Positions 9,829 through 19,169 are shown, numbered from the stretch's first letter. The stretch: DNA of 64,000 bases from Haloferula luteola (GCF_014201715.1 NZ_JACHFD010000020.1:1-64000); one strand, 5' to 3'. Program-made: numbers and translations. Notes: generated by a model not told the origin, from the letters alone.

Positions 9829-11178
9829 TTAGACGCCTGCCATCTGGGCTTCCTCCCGAGAGGGCAAGGGGGTCTTTGACGTCCGCACCGCATAGTGCTC
9901 CGGAGGTTGCGTATCCCACACCAAGTGGCGGGTCGACCAGTTCACCAGTCCACGGCCATAGCGGCTGCGAGTCGTCACTCCAGAGACCATGCGAGTGATG
10001 TTCGCCGTCAGGTGTTTTTCCATCAGCGAGGGGAGCTGCCATTTCCCATAGGCTTCGCGCAATTTGGTCCCCGCCTCATACATTGAGAACATGCGTCCAT
10101 CGTAGAAATATTCGATGATCTCCGCCCAGGACTCATGCCAGTCGAGCATCTCTGCCTTCACCTTCTCCAGACGGGGAGCCAAGCGCGAGGGTTGATCGAG
10201 CACTCTGGGCCCTCCGGCAAACACCAATTCGTCGAGCCTCTCCGCCATGTGCATCGCCATGAACAAGCCCGGTGAAAGCATGGGGTCGACGAATCCAAAA
10301 GCATCCCCAGCAGCCACCCAACCCGGCCCGTGAGAACGTTCCGAGATCAACTGGTAGTTGGTGTAGGTTTTGACGTCGGTCACCCGCTTGCGACCCGCTC
10401 CGGGCCCAGCAAGAATCGATTGGGAGTCAATGATGGATTCCAAGCGTTCTTCGGCGGTGGAGCCGTGTTGCTTGGCAATTTCCTTGTCGATGACCACGCC
10501 GACCGAAAGCCGACCGGGAAGCGGGATCCGCCAGCTCCATCCATGCTCCAGGATCGATATCACCACCTGCCCCTCGGTCATGCTGGTGGCATCGAAGTCT
10601 TCGTAGTGGGCGAAATACGCGACATCGTTGCGAGTTCCCTGAGTGGACGAAAGGCCCAGCACCCGAGCGAAGGTGCGGGCTCGACCCGTGGCGTCCACCA
10701 ACAGGCGCGGCGCTTGACCCTTGAGTTCAGGAACCACCTTCATGGTTTCCTGCGAAAGCACCACTTCGGAGTCGCCCACGCCCTTCTCCACGGAGGCGCG
10801 ATGTTTCACAAACAGCACTCCCAGTTCCTTCGCCCGATCCCGCAGCAGATTGTCGAACTCCGGCCTGGGGATGTTGTAGGAGTAGTTCGGCGTCTTCCCG
10901 AGAACTCCGTGGGGAAACAAAAAGTCGAGCCGCTGACCATCGCGATGAACGAATGCCACGCCCGGTTTGAATTGGGAAAAGGCTTTCACCCGATCTTCAA
11001 TGCCGAGGCGTCGCATCAGATCGACCACTGTGGGCAACAGCGATTCCCCTACCAGCAATTCGGGACGACGCTCATCATCGAAGCAAATCACCTTGAAGCC
11101 CCGCTGTACCAGCAAGGCTCCCAGAGTGCACCCGGCCGGGCCGGCGCCCACGATTCCCACGTCAAATCCGTCGCTCAT
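9829..11178 (-). CDS. Flavin-dependent halogenase-like FAD oxidoreductase
   Basis: The ATG at 11178 has an AAAGGAAG ribosome-binding site 5-6 bases upstream and gives 449 residues starting at the FAD-binding strand (DVGIVGAGPAGCTLG). Features of the tryptophan-halogenase-like superfamily are visible: GESLLPTV after the Rossmann motif, an FKPGVAF segment where halogenases keep their catalytic Lys, the WSWRIP sequence matching the WxWxIP signature, and GDAFGFVDPMLSPG for FAD contact. The same fold includes reductases and monooxygenases, so halogenation is not proven. No polyketide, peptide or flavin-reductase partner gene lies next to it. It is divergent from a site-2 protease, with 124 bases between starts. 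Confidence 0.75.
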   Translation of the reverse strand: MSDGFDVGIVGAGPAGCTLGALLVQRGFKVICFDDERRPELLVGESLLPTVVDLMRRLGIEDRVKAFSQFKPGVAFVHRDGQRLDFLFPHGVLGKTPNYSYNIPRPEFDNLLRDRAKELGVLFVKHRASVEKGVGDSEVVLSQETMKVVPELKGQAPRLLVDATGRARTFARVLGLSSTQGTRNDVAYFAHYEDFDATSMTEGQVVISILEHGWSWRIPLPGRLSVGVVIDKEIAKQHGSTAEERLESIIDSQSILAGPGAGRKRVTDVKTYTNYQLISERSHGPGWVAAGDAFGFVDPMLSPGLFMAMHMAERLDELVFAGGPRVLDQPSRLAPRLEKVKAEMLDWHESWAEIIEYFYDGRMFSMYEAGTKLREAYGKWQLPSLMEKHLTANITRMVSGVTTRSRYGRGLVNWSTRHLVWDTQPPEHYAVRTSKTPLPSREEAQMAGV

Positions 11179-11302
11179 CACGCTTCCTTTAGCGACTCTG
11201 CCCCTCTGAACAAACCGGAAATTGTCCTTCGTTGCCTGCATCCGGCATTCCCGATTGGACACGCGGCCGTCCTCGATTACTGCTCCTCCGCTCTAAGAAC
11301 TC

Positions 11303-11938
11303 ATGCTTCGATTTTCCCTCTTCGGTATCCCCGTCATCGTTCAACCTTGGTTTTGGATCACCATGGGCTTGCTGGGTGCCATGATGAATGGCGACAACAC
11401 GGTCTCTGCCGTGCTGGGCATCGCTCTATTCATCATTGCCGGATTCCTTTCAGTGCTGGTGCACGAGTTGGGACACGGGCTCACCGCCAAGGCATTCGGT
11501 CGACAGCCGATCATCGTCCTCCAGGCATTCGGAGGATACGCCGCTTATCAGGGCGGGAAAACCACCCGAGGACAGGATTTCCTGGTCACCGCCGCCGGTC
11601 CATTCGTGCAGTTGCTTCTGGCGGGGGCATTTTTTGCGGCTTTCACCTTCTTCAGGCCACCCACGGTTCCCGCCGCGAATTTCGTCAAGTGGGTATGGGT
11701 CATCAGCTTCTTCTGGGCGATCCTCAACCTGATTCCGGTGATTCCCCTCGATGGGGGACGTCTCGTGGCCATCTTGCTCGGCCCGAATCGTCAAGTCCTG
11801 GCTCATCAGGTCAGCATTGCGATCGCCATCGTATTCGCCGTGCTCCTTTTCATCTACCTGAAGTCCATCCTCTTCCCGATTTTCCTGGTCGCCATGGCTC
11901 ACCAGAATTGGGAGGCCATCAAACTCCTCCGGCGCTGA
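11303..11938 (+). CDS. Site-2 protease family (M50) membrane metalloprotease
   Basis: This 211-residue integral membrane protein has the zinc-binding HExxH motif (SVLVHELGHGLTA) near residue 55 and the distal NLIPVIPLDGGRL motif near residue 140, the two hallmarks of intramembrane site-2 proteases. Four to six hydrophobic segments cover the protein, with no PDZ or CBS domain, so it belongs to the minimal class. These enzymes cut transmembrane substrates such as anti-sigma factors, but no substrate can be named; the anti-sigma-like protein at 32930-33325 is a speculative candidate only. The gene ends 9 bases from a convergent permease gene. Confidence 0.88.
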   Translation: MLRFSLFGIPVIVQPWFWITMGLLGAMMNGDNTVSAVLGIALFIIAGFLSVLVHELGHGLTAKAFGRQPIIVLQAFGGYAAYQGGKTTRGQDFLVTAAGPFVQLLLAGAFFAAFTFFRPPTVPAANFVKWVWVISFFWAILNLIPVIPLDGGRLVAILLGPNRQVLAHQVSIAIAIVFAVLLFIYLKSILFPIFLVAMAHQNWEAIKLLRR

Positions 11939-11947
11939 CTCCGCGCG

Positions 11948-12688
11948 CTAAGCCACCAGCATTCGGATGGCCGCCACGCTGGCGAAACCAAGGATCATCC
12001 ATTCAAAGGCTTTCTGAGGGACCCGGTGCAACAGTGCTCGCCCGAAGAGGATTCCCGCTACGATTCCCGGAGCCAATTTCAGGTCAGCCAGCAAAGACTC
12101 GGCGGTGAGCGACCCAAGGTTTTGGTTGAGCGGCACCTTGATGAGATTCACCAGCAGAAAAAACCGAGCACCGATCCCGATCAGTTCCATTTTCGGCATT
12201 CGCCGCGAAAGCAGATAGAGCTGGAAAACCGGTCCCGCGGCATTCGCCAGCATGGTCGTTGTTCCTGCTGCCACGCCTGCTGCCGTTCCGAACGCCCGAT
12301 GATCCGCGACCCGCTCCAACAGCCCGGGACGAAGCACCCGCAAGCTTTGCAGGCCCAACAAAAGGAAAATCAGCCCGGCGATTAGATGCTTGGCAAATTG
12401 CTCGTCCACATTTCCTAGCAACCACCACCCGATTCCGAGACCAACCAACGTGGCGGGCAACAACTTCCCCACATCCCGCCAATTGCCGTGTTTTCGAAAT
12501 GCCGGAAACACGCAGACATCGGCCAGGATCAGCAAGGGAAGTGCGAACCCCGCCTGAGCTTTGGCCCCGAACAACTGGGTGAAAATCGCCACGGAGATCA
12601 GCGAAGTCCCGCTGAAACCGGACTTCGCCATCCCGATGCAAAAGGCCGCGAACAACGCCAGCGACCACGCTTCCCATCCCTCGAGCAC
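11948..12688 (-). CDS. TauE/SafE family permease
   Basis: A 246-residue polytopic membrane protein of the TauE/SafE (DUF81) family, which exports sulfite, sulfoacetate or other anions. The N-terminal repeat shows the typical GMAKSGFSGTSLISV stretch and a second conserved element appears as AAGTTTMLANAAGPV in the middle. I chose the GTG at 12688 because translation from there begins with the first membrane helix; the 46 residues of the longer frame are charged, have no family character and would run through the start of the divergent gene at 12776. No sulfur-metabolism gene is adjacent, so the substrate is open. Confidence 0.85.
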   Translation of the reverse strand: MLEGWEAWSLALFAAFCIGMAKSGFSGTSLISVAIFTQLFGAKAQAGFALPLLILADVCVFPAFRKHGNWRDVGKLLPATLVGLGIGWWLLGNVDEQFAKHLIAGLIFLLLGLQSLRVLRPGLLERVADHRAFGTAAGVAAGTTTMLANAAGPVFQLYLLSRRMPKMELIGIGARFFLLVNLIKVPLNQNLGSLTAESLLADLKLAPGIVAGILFGRALLHRVPQKAFEWMILGFASVAAIRMLVA

Positions 12689-12775
12689 CCCGCAGGCATG
12701 ACGCGCCGACCGCTGACTCGCAAGCCCGGGCTCTCCGCTTGTCTTTCTTGCCCTGCTCTGGATTCTGTGGGCTTC

Positions 12776-13282
12776 ATGGAAAATCCCTACTCCTCGACTC
12801 CGGAATCGATCCCCCCTGAGTTCCACTCTCCACCCGGCATCGCCAGTCCCGGCGTCATTGATGCTCTCGCTGGCACCCGCTTTTGGGTCCGACTTTGCTC
12901 CGTCCTCGGCTTCATCGGTTCCGGCTTCATGGTCATCGCTGGCCTATTGATCCTCCTCGGTGGAGCCGCGAGCACCGCGTCACTCCCGGAAGGAAACGGC
13001 TCGATGGTCCCCATCGTCATCGGCCTGGGCGTTTTCTATCTGCTCTTTTCCGGCTTGCTGATCTATCCCTCCATCAAGCTTTGGACCTACGGCAGCCATA
13101 TCGTTCGGCTGTTGGTCTCCCGCAGCGAAACGGACCTGGTCGCCGCCTTGCATGCCCAACGAGTCTTTTGGCGATTCGTGGGATGGATGATCGTCTCTCT
13201 GGTCGTTCTCTACTTCGTAGGAATTCTGGTCATTGGAGGTTTCATCACCTACAGCGCCATCAAAGGCGTGCCGACACCCTGA
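12776..13282 (+). CDS. DUF5362-like small membrane protein
   Basis: The ATG at 12776 (MENPYSSTPESIPPE) gives 168 residues. A short Pro/Ser-rich N-terminal tail of the MENPY type precedes about three hydrophobic segments (VLGFIGSGFMVIAGLLILLG, GLGVFYLLFSGLLIYPSI, VSLVVLYFVGILVIGG). The layout, a tail then LAGTRFWVRLCSVLGF and later FWRFVGWMIV, resembles proteins called DUF5362, whose function is not known. The longer frame overlaps the divergent permease gene and is rejected. Confidence 0.72.
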   Translation: MENPYSSTPESIPPEFHSPPGIASPGVIDALAGTRFWVRLCSVLGFIGSGFMVIAGLLILLGGAASTASLPEGNGSMVPIVIGLGVFYLLFSGLLIYPSIKLWTYGSHIVRLLVSRSETDLVAALHAQRVFWRFVGWMIVSLVVLYFVGILVIGGFITYSAIKGVPTP

Positions 13283-13297
13283 CAACCATCGCCCATT

Positions 13298-16270
13298 TCA
13301 CCGCACCCGTTCGTGGAACTCGATCTCCACGATCCCTAGCCTCCCAGGTGCAACGGGAGGTCCGTCGCTGGCATTTCCGGCATCCTCCACTTCGCGAATT
13401 CCGCCAAAACCCTCTTTCACCTCGCCTTTGCCCACACATTGCACCCGGACCACCCGACCTTCCTGCGGGCGAAGAGGCAGGGTCACATATCCCAAACTCG
13501 TCGATGTCGTTCCGCGGTAGACTTCCCGACCATCCACGAAAATCGCAAGCGGATAGGTGCGACTCCGCCAACCCGGAAACTTCGCCGTGATTTCGTCCAC
13601 CACTGCAGGCCGGGCCAAGGTGAACTCTACCCAAGCAGATCCATCATCCCCGCCATTTTCCCATGCCGTCTCCTCGTTGTCGTCGCATGCCCATGACGCC
13701 TCCTGTTGCCGACCACCTGCACGAATCGATGCCACGGGCACGGAGATTCGGTGGGGCTGAAATGAGGGACCTTTCGGAGTGGGCCCCCGAGTCAGCCAAG
13801 GCCGCGGCACCAAAGCCGCAGCCGCATCCGGTGGGACCTGACTTTCCAACTCGAGCGTCGCCGACGCCAAACCCGGAGCCCGCGCGATGAGTCGGATGCT
13901 TCCCGCCTCGGGATGCGATCTCAACAGCACCCGATTCACCCCACATTCCACCGGCAAAGTTTTTGCCAGAATCGAGTTCTCAGGTCCGACAGCGATCCCT
14001 CCTCGCCATTCTGCAGGACCTGTTAGTTCGAAGGTGATGGGATGCATCGCGGTGGGAACTCGGCGGCCTTGGGCATCGACCACTTCCACGTCCACCAGCG
14101 CCACATCGGCCCCATCGGCCTTGAACCCCACCCCGTCAGGTGACACGTGGGAAGTCAATCGCAGCGCCACCGCAGGTCCCGTGGTTTCCCGCTGGTCACG
14201 GCAAACCTCCCGACCCTCTTCGTCGTAGCCCACCGCGACCAAGCGCCCAGGCCGCCAAGGGATCTCAGGAAACGAAAACAAAAACCGCTTCTCTGGAGTG
14301 CGGCAACGCCCCAACGACTGGCCGTCCAAAAACAACGCTACCTCGCGAGCACTTGAGACCACCACCACCGGCTTCTTGATCCCCTCCTTATAATTCCAAT
14401 GCCCCAACAGATGCGCGCGGGGATGCTCCACATCCACCCAACCATCCCACATCACCTGATGGGCAAAAAATCCATCCTTCGGCAACCGCATCGCATCCAC
14501 TTCGCCACTCGTCCGATAGTTCACCTCCCCACGGTGGTGCGTGTTGGTATCCGAAAAGACGATATTCACCCCGCCTGAACTCACCCGGGAGCCTGTCCCC
14601 GGCCGGCATTCCCAGTAGTCATACCAGCGGCGCACATTCTCCATCGCATGCTGATCTTGATTGTGATGATACGCAGGTGCTGGCTCGCCTTTGTAGGGGC
14701 GACCTTCGCCTTCCGGATGATACGGGGGCGAAAACTCATCCCAGTATCTCCGCAGTCCTTCATCACGCGAATACTCCATCGCCCAAAATGGATTTCGGGC
14801 ACTCTTGTTGATATAGAGCATTTCCCCACCATACTCTGCTGTCCCACTCGCTAGCATGTCACGCGCACCAATGGCCCGCCCTCCATGGGGATCCCACCGG
14901 TCGCGGATCGCCAGCAGCTCCGCCATGTGCGCTTCCGAAATCCCGTGATTTCCCCCTTCATAGAAAACCACCGAGGGATGGTTGCGGTGGGCGATGATTG
15001 ACGCCGTCATCACCTCGACCCGCTGCTCCCAACGCCGCCCCGTCACGTCCTTTTCCGCATCGCCCGCGGGCATCGCTTGTAGCAGCCCCACCCGATCGCA
15101 GGATGCGATGTCTTGCCGCCACGGACACGTGTGCATCCATCGCACCAGATTGGCACCACTTTCCACCATCATCCCATTAGAGAAATCGCTCAGCCATGCC
15201 GGCACCGCACTTCCCAATGCCGGCCACTCATTCGTCGTCCTCTGAGCGTAGCCCTTCAGTTGAATCACCCGGCCATTCAGCGCCACCTGCCCGTCACCGA
15301 AGGTGACCTGTCGAAACCCCGTGCGGGTCACCATCTCGTCGACCACCTCACCCTCTTCCAAGAGGCGAGTTTTGACGTCATAAAGATAGCCATAACCCCA
15401 ACTCCACCACTGCAAACCGTCCACTCCCCCTGATGCCCTCACCATCCCGGATTCTCCTGGCTCAAGGGTGATCGATTCGACACCGGAAAATCGCCCTCGC
15501 TCAGTGCCATCCAACTCGGCCACCACCACCTCATATCTGAAGGAACGCACCCGCTCGGAATCATTCTTCACCTCCGATTCCGCATGCACCCTCGCCCGTC
15601 CATGTTCCAGCTCGAACTCATCGGCATAAATGTAAGTCCCGGACGTGCCCAGCCCGGGAAACACCGGAAGCGTTTGATGGAGCGATCCCATCCGATGAAG
15701 CCACACGTTCTTCGGAATCCCTCCGTAGTTCGCGTTGAAATTCCGATCATTCCATTGATAGCGCTGCCGCGTCCCTTGTTCCCGATAATCCCAGGCATTG
15801 TTGGTCCGCACGGCCAAAACATTCGGCTCCGAAGGAGGATTCAAATGGGGTGTGAGATCAAAGCCGACTTCCGTAATGCCATCTTCGTGAAACCCGAGGG
15901 ATTGGCCGTTGATGTAGAACTCCGCGCCGTGGCGAACTCCTTCAAAAACCACCACCACCCGCTCATCCAGCTTCCGCTCCGGCAAAGCAAATGTCTTCCG
16001 GTACCAAGCCGTCCCGGTCGGGAGGTCGGCAATGTCCACGCGAAAGGCATCATCTTCATTCCAGGCCCGCGGCAAGGTCACCGGCTCCCACTCTCCATCG
16101 GGGAAGCTCGGCAGCTCCGCCCCTTCGCAGATTCCAACATGCAACCTCCAATGTTGATTGAATCGCAGCACCTCCCGCTGCGCATGGGCCGCAGAGGGCA
16201 ACCACCAAACCAAAAGCCAACAGAGCCAGCAAACCCGCCAAAGAAGTCGTGAGATCCAAAACATGGGCAA
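13298..16270 (-). CDS. Exported glycoside hydrolase family 2 protein, beta-galactosidase-like
   Basis: This 990-residue protein has a signal peptide (long Trp/Leu-rich core ending AAHA-QRE). Residues about 80-190 form the GH2 sugar-binding jelly roll (GTAWYRKTFALPE, FEGVRHGAEFYINGQSLGFH), followed by an immunoglobulin-like domain and the TIM barrel (GANLVRWMHTCPW, HRNHPSVVFYEGGNHG). The nucleophile region is recognisable as FWAMEYSRDEG. The acid/base position, normally NE in GNES, reads GNHG, so the usual proton donor is missing. The C-terminal 150 residues resemble a discoidin-type carbohydrate-binding module (DDNEETAWENGGDDGSAWVE). A small membrane protein gene lies upstream on the same strand, 47 bases away. 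The substrate is unknown; pectin side-chain galactan is a guess from the locus content. Confidence 0.85.
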   Translation of the reverse strand: MPMFWISRLLWRVCWLCWLLVWWLPSAAHAQREVLRFNQHWRLHVGICEGAELPSFPDGEWEPVTLPRAWNEDDAFRVDIADLPTGTAWYRKTFALPERKLDERVVVVFEGVRHGAEFYINGQSLGFHEDGITEVGFDLTPHLNPPSEPNVLAVRTNNAWDYREQGTRQRYQWNDRNFNANYGGIPKNVWLHRMGSLHQTLPVFPGLGTSGTYIYADEFELEHGRARVHAESEVKNDSERVRSFRYEVVVAELDGTERGRFSGVESITLEPGESGMVRASGGVDGLQWWSWGYGYLYDVKTRLLEEGEVVDEMVTRTGFRQVTFGDGQVALNGRVIQLKGYAQRTTNEWPALGSAVPAWLSDFSNGMMVESGANLVRWMHTCPWRQDIASCDRVGLLQAMPAGDAEKDVTGRRWEQRVEVMTASIIAHRNHPSVVFYEGGNHGISEAHMAELLAIRDRWDPHGGRAIGARDMLASGTAEYGGEMLYINKSARNPFWAMEYSRDEGLRRYWDEFSPPYHPEGEGRPYKGEPAPAYHHNQDQHAMENVRRWYDYWECRPGTGSRVSSGGVNIVFSDTNTHHRGEVNYRTSGEVDAMRLPKDGFFAHQVMWDGWVDVEHPRAHLLGHWNYKEGIKKPVVVVSSAREVALFLDGQSLGRCRTPEKRFLFSFPEIPWRPGRLVAVGYDEEGREVCRDQRETTGPAVALRLTSHVSPDGVGFKADGADVALVDVEVVDAQGRRVPTAMHPITFELTGPAEWRGGIAVGPENSILAKTLPVECGVNRVLLRSHPEAGSIRLIARAPGLASATLELESQVPPDAAAALVPRPWLTRGPTPKGPSFQPHRISVPVASIRAGGRQQEASWACDDNEETAWENGGDDGSAWVEFTLARPAVVDEITAKFPGWRSRTYPLAIFVDGREVYRGTTSTSLGYVTLPLRPQEGRVVRVQCVGKGEVKEGFGGIREVEDAGNASDGPPVAPGRLGIVEIEFHERVR

Positions 16271-16317
16271 GCCGGTTTTACCGTTCCCAGCCCGAATGCC
16301 TGTCTACCCAAGCTGGG

Positions 16318-16701
16318 TTAGCCCCCAAGCAGGGTCGCGAGTAGTCCCACCACCACACTCCCCAGCAAGCCCAACCAAAAGACCACGATGGCCGTCAGCC
16401 CCAAGGATCTTTCCTCTACCGATAGGGAATGTCCGATCACCCCGAAAAAATGCGAACCGTAGAATGCCGGCAGAAAACTCCATCCTCGCCATTCCTGAAT
16501 CCAGCCGCTGACCGGAGCCACCATCGACGCCACCACCTCTACCATCACCGCAGCCCATAGATTGAACACGCACAGCAATCCCACCAGGCCCAGCCATTGC
16601 CCCAGCCCATGCTGCCGCTGCCGTTTGAGCATCTCCTCAGCAGAAACTCCCCCACTTGGCAGAGTTGCGGAAACCCTCACCGGATGGGGAACCTTCAACA
16701 T
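16318..16701 (-). CDS. Small integral membrane protein of unknown function
   Basis: The ATG at 16701 gives 127 residues: a short cytoplasmic lead, a first hydrophobic region (LGLVGLLCVFNLWAAVMVEV) and a C-terminal pair (GSHFFGVIGHSLSV and IVVFWLGLLGSVVVGLLATL). A longer frame to 16863 adds 54 Pro/Arg-rich residues that look non-coding. No family is recognised. It precedes the GH2 gene on the same strand by 47 bases, so co-transcription is plausible. Confidence 0.55.
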   Translation of the reverse strand: MLKVPHPVRVSATLPSGGVSAEEMLKRQRQHGLGQWLGLVGLLCVFNLWAAVMVEVVASMVAPVSGWIQEWRGWSFLPAFYGSHFFGVIGHSLSVEERSLGLTAIVVFWLGLLGSVVVGLLATLLGG

Positions 16702-16987
16702 CCTCGGGCCTCGCCCCCGTTTCACTTCGCGAAAGGCCAACTTGACCCTCGGTTGGTAACCCGGACGGGGACCCAATGGGGAAATACGCTTCGATCTCCC
16801 ATGGGGAATCGGAGCAGGACCGGGATCGGGAAAAATCCTTTGGCATCCACAGGTCGGTTTCATGACTCCGGCAGCCTATCCGCCCGCCCCCTCCACCCAC
16901 CATGGAAACCTTCGACTCCGATTGTAGCCGACGCCTCGCATTTTGAAGTTTGATTCCCCGCCGTTCCCACCTACGCCTCGGCCCAGC

Positions 16988-18271
16988 ATGAAAATCGTCG
17001 TCGCCTACTCTGGAGGACTCGACACCTCCGTCCTCCTCCTCTGGCTCAAGGAAAAATACAATGCCGAGATCATCGCCTACTGCTCCGATTGCGGACAAGG
17101 TGAAGAACTCGATGGCCTCGAAGCCAAAGCCCTCAGCACCGGGGCCTCGAAGTGCTACATCGATGACCAAAAGGAAGAATTCGCCAGCGATTTCATCTTC
17201 CCGATGTTCCAAGCGAATGCCCTTTACGAAGGCCGCTATTTCCTCGGCACCTCGATTGCCCGCCCCTGCATCACCAAGGGCATGATCGACGTGGCCCTCA
17301 AGGAAGGTGCCGACGCCATCGCCCACGGTGCCACCGGCAAGGGCAATGACCAGGTCCGCTTCGAACTTTCCGCCGCCGCCCTCGCTCCCGACATCAAGGT
17401 CATCGCTCCATGGCGCGATGCGGAATTCCGCAAGCAATTCCCCGGCCGAGCCGAAATGATCGCCTACGCCGAGGCCAACAACATCCCGGTGAAAGCCTCC
17501 ATGAAGAAACCCTACTCCATGGACCGCAACCTCCTTCACATCTCCTTCGAGGCCGGAGCTCTCGAAGACGTTTGGCACGACGCCACCGGCGAGGCCGACA
17601 AGGACATGTATGTTCTCTCCGTTTCCCCGGAGAATGCTCCCGACCAGCCGCAATACCTCCAGTTGCTGTTCGACAAGGGCAACGTCATCGGCCTGCAAAC
17701 CGAAGGACTCGCGGAAACCATCGCCGAACTCGGCGACTTCTCGCCGCTCGGAGAACAGGATGGTTACACCCTGCTCACTCCCTATGGCATCATGCGCGTG
17801 CTCAATGCCCTCGGCGGCAAACATGGCATCGGTCGCATCGACATCGTCGAGAACCGCTTCGTCGGTATGAAGTCCCGTGGCATCTACGAAACGCCCGGTG
17901 GCGCCATCCTCATGGCCGCTCACCGCGATCTCGAAACCCTGGTGATGGACCGCGAACTGCAACTGACCCGCGACACCCTCATTCCCAAATACGCCCAACT
18001 CGTTTACAACGGATTCTGGTTCGCTCCAGAACGCGAAGCCATCCAGGCCCTCGTCACCGAAAGCCAAAAGACTGTCTCCGGGGAGGTCCGGGTCAAGCTC
18101 TACAAAGGCAATGTCATGCAGGCAGGCCGCCGTAGCCCTCACAGCATGTATTCCGAAGCCGTCGCCACCATGGAAGGGGGCCAGGAAGAGGCCTACAACC
18201 AGGACGACGCGACCGGATTCATCGCCCTCAATGCCCTGCGCCTGAAGGCCAACGCCCGCCAAACCAAGTAA
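16988..18271 (+). CDS. argG: Argininosuccinate synthase
   Basis: A 427-residue cytosolic enzyme condensing citrulline and aspartate with ATP in arginine synthesis. The start at 16988 gives [17 protein letters not shown] with the PP-loop AYSGGLDTS directly at the N-terminus, as usual for ArgG; the 15 extra residues of the longer frame are Pro-rich and not part of the family. Further conserved blocks are [41 protein letters not shown] and [11 protein letters not shown]. It stands alone and is followed at once by a strong terminator. No argH or other arginine gene is nearby. Confidence 0.97.
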   Translation: MKIVVAYSGGLDTSVLLLWLKEKYNAEIIAYCSDCGQGEELDGLEAKALSTGASKCYIDDQKEEFASDFIFPMFQANALYEGRYFLGTSIARPCITKGMIDVALKEGADAIAHGATGKGNDQVRFELSAAALAPDIKVIAPWRDAEFRKQFPGRAEMIAYAEANNIPVKASMKKPYSMDRNLLHISFEAGALEDVWHDATGEADKDMYVLSVSPENAPDQPQYLQLLFDKGNVIGLQTEGLAETIAELGDFSPLGEQDGYTLLTPYGIMRVLNALGGKHGIGRIDIVENRFVGMKSRGIYETPGGAILMAAHRDLETLVMDRELQLTRDTLIPKYAQLVYNGFWFAPEREAIQALVTESQKTVSGEVRVKLYKGNVMQAGRRSPHSMYSEAVATMEGGQEEAYNQDDATGFIALNALRLKANARQTK

Positions 18272-18297
18272 CGGCGCGCCCTCAGACATCGATCTTC

Positions 18298-18333
18298 GCC
18301 CCGCGAGCGCTTGCGCCGCGGGGCGCTTTTTTT
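18298..18333 (+). terminator. Rho-independent terminator of argG
   Basis: An 8-bp GC stem (GCCCCGCG at 18298-18305 pairing with CGCGGGGC at 18317-18324) is followed two bases later by seven T residues (18327-18333). It lies 27 bases after the argG stop. Confidence 0.9.
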
Positions 18334-18466
18334 GGGAGGAGGAAATAGGCGCGCAGATCCCTTCAAACCCCTTCAATTCCCGGAAAAGCCACCACCCCTC
18401 GCCATCCAGCGAATTCGGATCCTCAGTCGCGTGGGTCATTTTACGAAAATCAACTCTTCCTAAGTC

Positions 18467-18505
18467 GATTTCGACGTGCTAGAAGGACCCCTGATTTCGA
18501 CGTGC
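18467..18505. repeat. Tandem 13-bp direct repeat upstream of a small exported protein
   Basis: GATTTCGACGTGC occurs at 18467-18479 and again at 18493-18505, exactly 26 bases apart (about 2.5 helical turns). It lies in the 5' region of the gene starting at 18557, so it may be a double binding site for a regulator; this is inference. Confidence 0.6.
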
Positions 18506-18510
18506 CGATC

Positions 18511-18522
18511 TGCTGATCAGCA
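18511..18522. promoter_or_regulatory. Perfect 12-bp palindrome, candidate operator
   Basis: TGCTGATCAGCA is fully self-complementary and lies 5 bases after the second copy of the 13-bp direct repeat and 35 bases before the ATG at 18557. Its position fits an operator or 5'-UTR element, but no cognate regulator is known from this window. Confidence 0.4.
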
Positions 18523-18556
18523 CCTCTCGAGTTCACCCCACCCCATTCCCCTCTGC

Positions 18557-19111
18557 ATGAAAACTTTGCTTCCAGCGACTATCCTCGCGCTGCTCGCGAC
18601 CGGGCCGATGGCCTTCGGCGAGAACGGTTGCGAGGCGTCGATCGAGCGGATCACCGCTGTAGCGGGCCGCGCCAAGGTCGACCCCATCGAACTCCTTCGC
18701 ATGGTCGATGTCGAGGTAACCGGCAACCCCGGTTGCTGTTGCGAAATCGTCAAAGCTGCCATCCAAGGCACCGAGTGCGATGACGCCATCGTCGGCTACG
18801 TGGTGGAAACCGCCATTCAAGCAGCCCCGGACCAAATGCGCCTCATCGCTCAATGTGCGATCGCCACCGCTCCGGGCTCCTTAGGCCGCGTGCAAGAAGT
18901 CATGGCACGCCTCGATCCCGGAGCAGGAGAATCCGCCGACAGTGCCAAAAGCGCGAAGAGCGCCAAAGACGCCAAGGGCGTGGAAGTCAAACCACAGGCC
19001 GCTCCGGCAGATCCTCTCGATCTTCCGCCGATGCCGCCACCCATCCCGCCTTTGGCCCCGCCGCCCTACCCGCGGCCACCATCGACTCAGACCGATTTCT
19101 ACCGCTTCTGA
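18557..19111 (+). CDS. Small exported protein with Pro-rich C-terminus
   Basis: The ATG at 18557 gives 184 residues with a signal peptide (MKTLLPATILALLATGPMAF, cleavage near GEN). The mature part contains several Cys (ENGCEAS, GCCCEIV, TECDDA, AQCAIA), an Ala/Lys/Ser low-complexity segment near residue 135 (SAKSAKSAKDAK) and a final proline-rich tail (PPMPPPIPPLAPPPYPRPP). The periplasmic or surface location is deduced from the signal peptide; the function is unknown. The longer frame upstream would run over the direct repeat and palindrome and is rejected. Confidence 0.72.
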   Translation: MKTLLPATILALLATGPMAFGENGCEASIERITAVAGRAKVDPIELLRMVDVEVTGNPGCCCEIVKAAIQGTECDDAIVGYVVETAIQAAPDQMRLIAQCAIATAPGSLGRVQEVMARLDPGAGESADSAKSAKSAKDAKGVEVKPQAAPADPLDLPPMPPPIPPLAPPPYPRPPSTQTDFYRF

Positions 19112-19137
19112 TCCTCGCGGTCCCTGATTTTTCAAAG

Positions 19138-19169
19138 CCGACCTTTCCTCTGGGATGGTCGGTTTTTCT
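19138..19169 (+). terminator. Rho-independent terminator
   Basis: CCGACC (19138-19143) pairs with GGTCGG (19157-19162) across a 13-base loop and is followed by TTTTTCTTTT. It follows the small exported protein gene by 27 bases. The minus gene ending at 19264 converges on this point. Confidence 0.75.

Noticed and set aside
10330-12108. A 592-codon plus-strand frame across the oxidoreductase and the protease
   Set aside because: It overlaps two genes with clear motifs in other frames and reads as Arg/His/Pro-rich noise.
16637-18439. A 600-codon minus-strand frame opposite argG
   Set aside because: It is the antisense of a highly conserved gene and reads as low-complexity Gly/Glu/Val-rich sequence typical of shadows in GC-rich DNA.
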